DNA from: Thinopyrum elongatum
Lineage: Eukaryota > Streptophyta > Magnoliopsida > Poales > Poaceae
NCBI GenBank assembly: GCA_011799875.1
Contig: CM022298.1
Span: 288,148,395 to 288,212,394 of the forward strand
Length of the DNA: 64,000 nt
Reading direction: 5' to 3'
In this document: one piece after another, positions 11,420 through 20,977 of the stretch
Layout of the letters: every line of letters begins with the position of its first letter
Position numbering within the stretch: the first letter of the stretch is position 1
The notes under the pieces: generated by a model
Seen by the model: the letters and a program-made list of their open reading frames with translations, nothing else
The model's database searches: none
What the model was told of the DNA's origin: nothing
Position numbers and translations under genes: made by a program

Positions 11420-12190
11420 GCAATGGCGTCCTATTCATCGGGCAGCCAACCAGCTGGGTCAGAACGGAGAAACAGCGTCCTGTTCATCGGGAGGCAACAG
11501 ACTGGGTCGAAATGCGTCCTGTTCAACGGGAGCCAACCGGCTTGGACGGAATAGCCGAAACGGGGTCTGGCATACCGCAGTATGAAGGAAACGGCCTTCT
11601 GTTTGACTAGCTATGGTCGAAACAGCATCCTGTTGATCGGGAGGGGTGTGGCGTACCGCAAAACGGAGGAAACGGACTTGTGTTGGAGCGCTACGGTCAA
11701 AACGGGGGTCCTGTTGATCGGGAGGGGTGTGGCGTACCGCAAAACGGAGGAAACAGACTTGTGTTGGAGCGCTACGATCGAAACGGGGGTCCTGTTCATC
11801 GAAGGGGTGTGGCATACCGCAAAACGGGACTCCATGGGGCTACTGTTCACCCACCGCCGACTTGCTTCAGCCTCCACCTGCACTGTTCATCCACCGCGTC
11901 TTCCTCCTGCCTCCACCAGCTACTGTTCATCCACGGGCTACTGTTCATCCAGCCCTCCACCGGCTACTGTTCAATCAGCCCTCCACGGGGTCCTGTTCAT
12001 CCACCCCCAACCAGCTCGGCTGTGGCGGCCTCCTCTCGGGGTCCTGTTCATCCAGCGACAATGGCCTACTACTACTACTACCACGGGGTCCTGTTCATCC
12101 AACCCCCACAAGGAACTGTTCATCCAACCCCAACCACGTACGTCTCGACTCGTTCAACCAACCCCCATGTTCACTGTTCATCAAGAGGCA
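11420..12190 (+). repeat. TGTTCATC short-motif array in the CACTA subterminal region
   Basis: At least fifteen copies of TGTTCATC or a one-base variant lie between about 11428 and 12182, usually preceded by a 'gtcc' or 'ac' step (e.g. GGGTCCTGTTCATC). Motif arrays of this kind near CACTA ends are known transposase-binding regions in En/Spm; a binding role here is inference. Confidence 0.75.
11627..11830 (+). repeat. 81-bp tandem repeat, about 2.5 copies
   Basis: The step TGTTGATC/TGTTCATC recurs at 11631, 11712 and 11793, exactly 81 bp apart. The intervening sequence (GGGGTGTGGCGTACCGC, AAACGGAGGAAAC, GTGTTGGAGCGCTACG) is nearly identical. Because 81 is a multiple of three the repeat produces long open frames on both strands; they show no domain and are not called genes. 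Confidence 0.9.
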
Positions 12191-12199
12191 GCAGGTTCG

Positions 12200-12345
12200 A
12201 TCGGCTTCAGTAAGCAGCAGCAGCGATCGATCGCTCGGGTTCAGTTAACAGCCAAGGGATCGATCGCTCGGGTTCAGTAACGTAGCTAGTGCAATCACTT
12301 GGGTTTAGTAAGCGAACACCTCGCTCGGGTTCAGTTAGAGCCCAA
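12200..12345 (+). repeat. GCTCGGGTTCAGTWA array
   Basis: Five units of a CGGGTTCAGTAA-like motif, two of them preceded by GATCGATCGCT (near 12203, 12236, 12267, 12299 and 12326). A second, distinct subterminal motif family between the TGTTCATC array and the terminus. Confidence 0.75.
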
Positions 12346-12699
12346 CACCTCGCACACATGCGCGTACATGTACGAGAGAAACACGCAATCCCTCCATGCA
12401 TCGCTCGGCCCCGACCACCCACCGTAACCGGGAACTCCCCAAAATTTTCCTCGCCCTCGCTTCTACCACTATTTTTTTCCACCATGGAAGGCCCAAAGAA
12501 TGTCATGCAGGTGCGTCCCCGGCCCGCCCACGATGAAAAGCCCATTTTCTGTCATGATTTTTTGTCATAGAAGTAGGAGCCCACCCATCTATGATGATAC
12601 GTGCTTTTGTCACAATTATCATCATAGAAGTGTCATAAGCATGACAGGAAAAAAATTCGTTCGGCCCAAAATGTCACGGATGTGTCTTTTTTTGTAGTG

Positions 12700-13011
12700 T
12701 AAGCTTCTATGTTTCGGTGTAGCTGGGGTTCAAAACCAATCTGCACAGCCCTTGCAAACATAGAACCGGCGCTTTTTAGCCCGAAAGGCATACGTACAAA
12801 GCAGTACGTGCCACATGGGGTTATTAATGCGGTTTTCTCTTCATATTCTTTGGCCATGAAGATCTGGTGGTAGCCAGAGTATGCATCAAGGAAGGAGAGC
12901 ATATCACATCCTCAAGTGGAATCGATGATCTGATCAATACGCGACAAGGGGAAGGGATCCTTTGGACATGCTTTGTTCACGTCAGTGAAGTCGATACAAA
13001 GTCTCCACTTC
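12700..13011 (-). pseudogene. RT fragment of element C, left of the tandem array
   Basis: On the minus strand this encodes the RT palm section with SFLDAYSGYHQIF and TPCGTYCFVRMPFGLKSAG, ending at NIEAY just before the catalytic box, where the CACTA terminus cuts in at 12699/12700. It continues the RT at 27681-27957: the two pieces join at the ACTTC target duplication of the array. The catalytic Asp pair is therefore not in the window. The same region in copy B (about 21340-21560) is closely similar, so C is a sister family. Confidence 0.9.
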
Positions 13012-13927
13012 TGTCGGTGCAACAAACCCTGGGTCTGTTGCCCAGACTGTGCACAGGCCCAAGGACAAGATTACAAACTCAAGATCGGATCAAGGCATAA
13101 GCGACCTATTCTTTGGCAGGGCCAAAGTGCAGATCAAGAAGCCCAAGATGAGCCAGAGAAGCAAGATATCACTAAGGAAAGAACCTCCCTTGCCGGACAA
13201 GTGAGCCTGGCAAGGTTGGGTTTGCCCCGGAAGCAAGTTTCCAGATCATTCCGGCAGGCCTGCCGGGGCTTACGGAGGCGAACCACTCCACCACATCACC
13301 TCATCACGACGCACATCGTCCATCAGTGCGGTGTCAAGCTCCAAGGTGACTAAGTGGCTGCTGTTTGCCACATGGCAGCCACTTCCTACAGAAAATACCC
13401 CCAGGCGACACCCGTCCTAAGACATGTCAAGCAAGCAGGCGCGAAGCTGGCAAAACAGCCCGGCAGGGCCTGCCGGGCAAGCTGAGATGTGACGTTGAGC
13501 GGCGCATTTAATGCGCTCTGTCAGCCTGCAGAGTTAGGTATGATAGCACTGTTTGCTATCTAATCAGTATGTAATGACTGATTTGCCACTATGGTGACCC
13601 CTTGATCTATTAAAGGAGGCCCATGGCGACCGTAGAAAGGGTTGGCTGATCGGGACCCTTACACACTCATACGCGCGTAGCTGCTCTCGCCCCGAGGCAA
13701 CCTTGCCGGGCAAGAGCGCTGCGTTCATCCACCATTTTTCCACCATCAATCCACCAAAGCAGGAGTAGGATTTTATGCCTCACGGCGGCCCGAACCTGGG
13801 TAAAAACTGCCCGTGTGATCTCTATCGCGTTGTGTGACGCTTCTTCGCTCTTTGTGCAACGTGCCCATCCCCCCGCCAAACCAAAAGGGGCTCATGGCCC
13901 CATAGGTGGCAGGGGTTTCCCACGACA
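13012..13927 (+). repeat. LTR 1 of the array (916 bp)
   Basis: TGTCGGTGCAAC to TTTCCCACGACA, directly followed by a TTGGCGCGCTAGGTAGGG primer-site region (13930-13947). The promoter box that reads TATAAAAGGAGG in LTRs 2 and 3 is TATTAAAGGAGG here (about 13608). By eye it differs from LTR 2 by several percent, mostly C/T and G/A changes. Confidence 0.93.
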
Positions 13928-14027
13928 TCTTTGGCGCGCTAGGTAGGGGGATCACTTGCGTGAACCTGAGAGCGTCAATAGCGCGTCATCTTCATCACCA
14001 TTCTCTTCATTGGTGGCGCCATCAACT

Positions 14028-15824
14028 ATGGCGCCCAAGAAGAAGCCCGGAGCCGCAAATCACCCGTCCACCTCGAAGGCTCCGCCGCCCGTGACCACCG
14101 ATGTCGCAGGGAATGCGGGGACGCGTGAGGACGTGGATGTCGCGGGGGATGTGGTCAGCGCAGGCGGCGCTGTCACCACCTCCCCCACGGCCGAAGCAGG
14201 AACGGGAGGCACCGGAGAAGGACAGCATCAGCAACATCCCGGCGGCCATGCTCCACGAGGTACGAGTGGAGGGTTTATTCCACCTGCACCTCTTCTCCTT
14301 GCCGAAGGGCACAGCCGCAGTGGTGGCGCTCGTTCTGGAGCGAATCGCAACCCTCCGGCTGCCCCCGCCGGGGGCGCGACCGTGGAGCATGCGCCGCCTC
14401 TGGAACGAGCTGACCCAGTTACTGTGCCCAACGGGGCCGCTGGCCTTCAAGCGCCTCCACCGCGTCACCAGGCCATCCAAACAGCTGGTTCGCAACAACG
14501 AGGGCGCGGCGTGGTCGCTACCGGCACCGTCAGGAGCCAAGCGACACCGTGATCTACATTGTCATCACCTATGCCAAGCACTGCCTCAGAGGCCATGGCA
14601 CGGGCTCAACTACTATTGAGATTCCCGCCGGCAGCCGATCAGATGGATGAGTGGCGAGCCACCATCCAAAGCCTGATTGGCTTCGCCGAGGCAGTAGGAT
14701 CACAGCGAGCTGGCCCGCCACGGCCTCCCCAAGCAGCGACGATGGCTCGTGCTGCTGGCCGCACAGAAGGGGCCACCGCCATGGTGCAATCCCCACCACG
14801 GCAACCAGCGCGGGAGCCGCGAAACCAAGAACCAGATGACGTCTCGCTAGCCTCTTTTGACCCTCGAGCGCGTCCAGGCCAACGACAAGCCCCGAAGGAT
14901 GGGCGAAGGGAAGGCGCGCGTGTCGTCGTCGAGTGACGCCACGACAACCACCGCCGGTCCAATGGGTGTGATGGCCTCGACGTCGATGAACCCGCACTCG
15001 GAGATGGCGGGTGCCTGCCTTTCGAGGTTGGGTACCCTGCTTTCATCCTTGAGCTGCGGCAAGTCCGTTGGCCATTCGCTCGCACGTTCAAGCCAGAGGT
15101 TCGAGAGAAGTATGATGGGAGGCTGAACCCGACAGAGTTCTTGAGCATCTACACCATCGCTGTTCAAGCTGCTGGGGGAAGAGATGAGAAGGTATTCGCC
15201 AATCACTTCCCTTTGGCACTCAAGTCAAATGTGAGGTCTTGGCTGATGCACTTGCCGGAGAACTCCATTGCAACCTGGGCTGACCTGTGCCGTGAGTTCA
15301 TTGGCGCCTTCACGGGTGGCCATCAAGAACCAGGGCGGCCCAACGATTTGCAGCTTCTCCAGCAGAAAGAAGGAGAGACTCTACAAAAGTACTTGCAGAG
15401 ATTCAGCCGAGTACACAGAAATATCCCAGATATCCATCCGGCAGCTGTGATAGCCGCTTTCCAATCCAACATGGGCAACCGCGGGATACGTTCCAAGATG
15501 AACGTCCGGCTGCCCAAGACTGTGAAGGAGCTTTACACCTTGGTGGACAAGTGTGCTCGGGTGGAGGAAGGGAGGAAACTCCCTGGAGAGGAAGATTGCG
15601 TCGACATCGACTCAGAGGATGACGATGAGTCCACCAGTCAGAAGAAGAAGAACAAGAAGCGCAACAAGAGGCGCAAGGATAAGGCAGTGATGACCGTTGA
15701 AAGATCGGGCACACCTAGTACCGGCAAGAAGGCTAAGACCGAAGCCCCCGGCAAGGAAGTTGCCACGTGCACTAACTGCCGGGCAACCACCCTTTTGTAC
15801 AGGCCTTGCCTCAGTTGCATGTAA
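14028..15824 (+). pseudogene. gag of copy A, truncated by deletion
   Basis: The ATG at 14028 starts a lysine- and proline-rich N-terminus (MAPKKKPGAANHP), followed by low-complexity sequence and then a retrotransposon-gag core at about 15120-15600 (FANHFPLALKSNVRSWLMHL). The frame is continuous but has TGA at 14550-14552 and 14934-14936. The first is CGA in copy B, a CpG-type change. Near 15776 the sequence jumps to what in B is the region after integrase (about 24465), sharing 'tgcc' and 'ggcaaccaccc' at the join. About 4.7 kb, from the end of gag through integrase, is absent. The last few codons to 15824 are read-through of that junction. Confidence 0.88.
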
Positions 15825-17034
15825 CCCCTTGTACAAAGCCAGGAGCGCCCCCTGAGCAACAGAGAAACAAATGAAGCGCTGGGGGCCCCTGACAAGTTGC
15901 ATGCATGCATAAGCATATCATGAGCATCGCATGTTCATGTAGATAAGATCGCATCTGGCATCATTTTCATCTGCATAAATTGCAGGCTCCTATAGTGGAT
16001 TCAGCCCAAGAGGAGATAAGAAGATGAGCCTACACTGTGATCTCTGGCAAGCCAAACAGATATTTTCTTCCTTGTATCCATACATGTTCTGTAAGTAAAG
16101 ACTTGTGCATGAGAAAACCCTGCTATCCTTTGAAACTTAGGTGCTCCCGCCCTTCGACTCGAATGTTGCTTCGGTCAGGGTGGTCGCAGTGGCCTTTGTT
16201 GAAAAAGGACTGGTGGGGGGCTGGTCCCTCTTCATGATTTGTGCTCGGTAGGCCTAACTCCCCGGCAACAAAACAGAGGGTACCGGCAGGATAGCCTGCC
16301 GGGGTGCCGACGGAAACTCGTTTGTTTATAAATATAGAGGCATCCCGCCTCTGCATGGACATATACATGCACGAGTCCCCGGCAAGGTTTATCTTTTTCA
16401 TTAATATGCTTCAAACAAGTACAGACCTTACAGGACACAAACATGGATTCAAGAGATTACATTATTTGAACTAAAATTTGGCAAGTGCCTGTAGATTTAA
16501 GATTGAAAAAAGATAAGTGCCCGATAATGCCCTTTCTTGTCCCTCTCCTCCTAGGCACTGCGGCAGGAGGAGAAGAGGGCAAACGGAGTGCCTGGGCAGA
16601 GGCCCAGCCTAACCCTGTCGGGCTCCAGGAGAGGTAGCCTGGCGGGGGTGGGACGGCACCGACGAAGGCGATGATGGAGAGCATGGCGGAGACGATCCGT
16701 CAACCGCCACCACCAGGGCCAGCAGGACGCGGCAGGGCTAACGGAGCTGCAGCCCGCGAGGAAGCCTGCCGGGGTCCAGCTGGAAGGCTGCTGGAGGAGC
16801 CGGAGGCACCACCTCCACCCCTGCTCCCAACTGCCCGGCAAATCACCTTACCGGAGAGGGGATGCAGATGCAGATGGTGCTGCCACCATCTGCGGATGAC
16901 GGTCCAGCTCGGGTTAATGAAGAAGCAAAGAAGATCTCAAATGGTGAAGCCACCCTTGCGCTCCTGTCTGTGCACTGGTTAGGGCCTACCCCGACGACGC
17001 CCAGCGGCGCATTCGTGCCAGGCCCGGGGGCTCC
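15825..17034 (+). other. 3' non-coding region of copy A
   Basis: Collinear with 24470-26764 of copy B, including 'tgcatgcatgcataagca' near 15900. A second deletion near 16896, between 'gatgacg' and 'gtccagctcgggtt', removes what in B is about 25545-26632, so the antisense B3 unit is missing. The polypurine tract (GGCCCGGGGGCTCC) precedes LTR 2 at 17035. Confidence 0.8.
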
Positions 17035-17950
17035 TGTCGGTGCAACAAACCCTGGATCCGTTGCCCAGACTGCGCACAGGCCCAAGGACAGGATTACAAA
17101 CTCAAGATCGGATCAAGGCATAAGAGACCTGTTCTTTGGCAGGGCCAAAGTGCAGATCAAGAAGACCAAGATGAGCCAGAGAAGCAAGATATCGCTAAGG
17201 AAAGAACCTCCCTTGCCGGACAGGCGAGCCTGGCAAGGTTGGGTTTGCCCCGAAAGCAAGTTTCCAGATCGTCCCGGCAGGCCTGCCAGGGTTTACGGAG
17301 GCGAACCACTCCACCGCACCACCTCATCACGACGCACGTTGTCGATCAGTGCAGTGTCAAGCTCCAAGGTGACTAAGTGGCTGCTGTTTGCCACATGGCA
17401 GCCACTTCCTACAGAAAATACCCCCAGGCAACACCCGTCCTGAGACGTGTCAAGCAAGCAGGCGCGAAGCTGGCAAAACAGCCCGGCAGGGCCTGCTGGG
17501 CAAGCTGAGATGTGAAGTTGAGCGACGCATTTAATGCGCTCTGTCAGCCTATAGAGTTAGGTATGATAGCACTGTTTGCTATCTAATCAGTATGTAATGA
17601 CTGATTTGCCACTATGGTGACCCCTTGATCTATAAAAGGAGGCCCATGGCGACCGTAGAAAGGGTTGGCTGATCGAGACCCTTACACACTCATACACGCG
17701 TAGCTGTTCTCGCCCCGAGGCGACCTTACCTGGCAAGAGCACTGCGTTCATCCACCATTTTTCGACCATCAATCCACCAAAGCAGGAGTAGGGTTTTACG
17801 CCTCATGGCGGCCCGAACCTGGGTAAAAACTGCCCGTGTGATCTCTGCCGCGCTGTGTGACGCTTCTCCGCTCTTTGTGCAACATGCCCATCCCCCTGCC
17901 AAACCAAAAGGGGCTCATGGCCCCATAGGTGGCCGGGGTTTCCCACGACA
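17035..17950 (+). repeat. LTR 2 of the array (916 bp), shared by A and B
   Basis: Same termini and length as LTRs 1 and 3. TATAAAAGGAGG lies at about 17631-17642. It serves as 3' LTR of copy A and 5' LTR of copy B, and no target duplication separates them. Confidence 0.93.
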
Positions 17951-17952
17951 TC

Positions 17953-17971
17953 TTTGGCGCGCCAGGTAGGG
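17953..17971 (+). other. Primer-binding site of copy B
   Basis: TTGGCGCGCCAGGTAGGGG begins two bases after LTR 2. The same site is at 13930 in A (one change) and on the minus strand at about 31009-31027 in C (TTGGTGCGCCAGGTAGGGG). The cognate tRNA was not identified. Confidence 0.75.
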
Positions 17972-18050
17972 GGATCACTTGCGCAAACCCGAGAGCGTCA
18001 ATAGCGCGTCATCTTCATCACCATTCTCGTCATTGGCGGCGCCATCAACT

Positions 18051-20977
18051 ATGGCGCCCAAGAAGAAGCCCGGAGCCGCAAATCACCCATCCACCTCGAA
18101 GGTTCCGCCGCTCGTGACCGCCGACGTCGCGGGGAATGCGGGGACTCGCGAGAACGTGGATGCCGTGGGGGATGTGGTCGGCGCAGGCGGCGCTGTCACC
18201 ACCTCCCCCACGGCCGAAGCAGGAACGGGAGGCACCGGAGAAGGACAGCATCAGCAACATCCCGGCGGCCATGCTCCACGAGGTATGAGTGGAGGGTTTA
18301 TTCCGCCTGCACCTCTTCTCCTTGCTGAAGGGCACAGCTGCAGTGGTGGCGCTTGTTCTGGGGCGAATCGCAACCCTCCGGCCGCCCCCGCCGCGGGCGC
18401 GACCGCGGAGCATGCGCCTCCTCTAGAACGAGCTGACCCAGTTACTGTGCCCAACGGGGCTGCTGGCCTTCAAGCGCCTCCACCGCATCACCATGCCATC
18501 CAAACGGCTGGTTCGCAACAACGAGGGCGCGGCGCGGTCGCTACCGGCACCGTCAGGAGCCGAGCGACACCGCGATCTACATTGTCATCACCTATGCCAA
18601 GCACTGCCTCAGAGGCCATGGCACGGGCTCAACTACTATTGAGATTCCCGCCGGCAGCCGATCTGATGGATGAGTGGCGAGCCACCATCCAAAGCCTGAT
18701 TGGCTTCGCCGAGGCAGGAGGATCACAGCGAGCTGGCCCTCCAGAGCCTCCCCAAGCAGCGACGATGGCCCATGCTGCTGGCCATATGGAAGGGGCCACC
18801 GCCATGGTGCAATCCCCACCACGGCAACCAGCGCGGGAGCCGCGAAACCAAGAACCAGATGACGTCTCGCTGGCCTCATCTGACCCTCGAGCGTGTCCAG
18901 GCCAACGACGAGCCCCGGAGGACGGGCGAAGGGAAGGCGCGTGCGTCGTCATCGAGCAACGCCGCGACAACCACCGCCGGTCCAATGGGTGCGATGGCCT
19001 CGATGTCAACGAACCCGCACTCGGAGACGGTGGGTGCCTGCCTTTCGAGGTTGGGTGCCCTGCTTTCACCCGTGAGCTGCGGCAAGTCCGTAGGCCATCC
19101 GCTCGCACGTTCAAGCTAGAGATTCCAGAGAAGTATGATGGGAGGCTGAACCCGGCAGAGTTCTTGAGCATCTACACCATCGCTGTTCAAGCTGCCGAGG
19201 GAAGAGATGAGAAGGTATTCGCCAATCACTTCCCTTTGGAACTCAAGTCAAATGTGAGGTCTTGGCTGATGCACTTGTCGGAGAACTCCATTGCAACCTG
19301 GGCTGACCTGTGCCGTGAGTTCATTGGCGCCTTCACAGGTGGCCATCAAGAACCAGGGCGGCCCAGCGATTTGCAGCTTCTCCAGCAGAAAGAAGGAGAG
19401 ACTTTGCGAAAGTACTTGCAGAGATTCATCCGAGTACACAAAAATATCCCAGATATCCATTTGGCAGCTGTGATAGCCGCTTTCCAATCCAACGTGGGCA
19501 ACCGCGGGATACGTTCCAAGATGAACGTTCGGCTGCCCAAGACTGTGAAGGAGCTTTACACCTTGGTGGACAAGTGTGCTCAGGTGGAGGAAGGGAGGAA
19601 AATCCCTGGAGAGGAAGATTGCGTCGACATTGACTCAAAGGATGACGACGAGTCCACCAGTTAGAAGAAGAAGAACAAGAAGCGCAAGGATAAGGCAGTG
19701 ATGACCGTTGAAAGATCGGGCATGCCTAGTACCAGCAAGAAGGCTAAGACCGAAGCCCCCGGCAAGGAAGTTGCCGCGTGCACTGACTGCCAGGAGGCTG
19801 CGGCTGCCGAGAAGGCTGGGAAAGGTGATGGGCCGTATTACATGATTCATCGGACCAAGAGCCATGATCTCTAAGAGTTTCACCAGGTTGAGCAGCTCGT
19901 CAAGAAGCAGAGGACTGAGTATGAGAAGCGTGATAAGGAAAAAGGTCAGAATGGTACTGGCGGGAAGGGCCGGGGTGGTGAAGCAAATCGCCATGGCAAG
20001 GCTCCTCGGAACCAAGGAGACCCCGCCAGGGGCCGAGAGAAGGAGGATTGCAATGCTGAGAGTGATGGAGGGGATGAAGAGGAAACTAGCGAGCAGGAAT
20101 TCCAGAAGGCCACTAACGCCCTGTGTATTGACGGGGGTGCATCTTTGCACTCCTCTCACTGCCAACTTAAACAGTGGGTGTGTGAGGTCAATGTCGTGCA
20201 GCCAGCGGCAGATTCTTGGAAGCCGCTCAAGTGGTCACGCACACCCATCATCTTTGATGAAGAGGACCATCCTGACCGCACCACTGCGGGAGGGTGCTTG
20301 CTGTTGTTGGTCTTACCAATGATTCACAACCTCAAAGTCACAAAGATGTTGGTTGACGGCGGGGCCGGGTTGAATCTGATTTCCCCAAAGGTTATCAGCA
20401 AACTCCAGATAGTAGAGGAAGAGCTTAAGGTTACTAGTACATTTCAAGGAGTCAATCCTGGCAGGAGTCATCCTAAGGGAAAGATCACGTTGCCAGTGAC
20501 ATTTGGAGGGGAGTTGAACTACCGAACTAAGAAGGTTGTGTTCGATGTGGTCGACCTCCCCCTGCCATATAATGGAATCCTTGGACGCCCAGCTTTGGCA
20601 AAATTCATGGCGGCATCCCACTATGCCTACAACACTTTGAAGATGCCAGGGCCAGTGGGTGTCATTTCCATTCCATCAGACAAGAAGGACGCAATTGTTT
20701 GCGTGGGTAAGATGTACCGGGACGCAGTCGTGGCAGAGGCCGCGGAAGCCACAGTTCCCGCAAAGGAAATCAAGGAAAAGAAGAAGGCTAGCAGAGACAC
20801 CAGCAAAGAGTCCGGGAAGCGTACCTCTTCGGGGTATGCTATGCCTGTGGATGAGTGCCAGAAAGCTCCAACAGCAAGAAGTCCAAGGCTGCTGCACCTC
20901 ATGTGAAAAAGGTCCCGGCAGAGCTGGCTGGCGCTGATGGTACTTCTACTATCAGTGCCACCCTTGACGACAAATAG
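18051..20977 (+). pseudogene. gag-protease of copy B
   Basis: The ATG at 18051 (MAPKKKPGAANHP) opens a frame holding gag and then protease. The gag core is at about 19110-19600 (FANHFPLELKSNVRSWLMHL). A Lys-rich tail follows. The protease active-site motif VDGGAGLNLIS is at about 20353-20385 and NGILGRPALAKF near 20570-20605. Stops are TAG at 19662-19664 (CAG in copy A) and TAA at 19872-19874. A frameshift near 20850 moves the last 40 codons to another frame, which ends LDDK then TAG at 20975-20977, a stop shared with element C. The protease would cut the polyprotein; no CCHC knuckle was recognised. Confidence 0.87.

Larger units (their letters stand above)
9641..12699. mobile_element. CACTA (En/Spm) transposon, right end with subterminal arrays
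   Basis: The right terminus reads TTTTTTTGTAGTG and ends at 12699, so on the other strand it starts CACTACAAAAAAAGACAC, a CACTA terminal inverted repeat. The element interrupts a minus-strand gypsy RT (12700-13011), placing the boundary exactly. The adjoining TAA (12700-12702) would be one copy of the 3-bp target duplication. Inside the end, 'tgtca' and 'gtcata' motifs repeat, and further in lie dense short-motif arrays as expected of CACTA subterminal regions. No transposase was found. The left end is not in the window; 1-672 and 8716-9640 probably belong too. Confidence 0.82.

Noticed and set aside
11459..12280. Long overlapping ORFs on both strands with repeated amino-acid blocks
   Set aside because: They come from the 81-bp tandem repeat and CACTA subterminal motifs; frames are open on both strands because the period is a multiple of three and the sequence is GC-rich.
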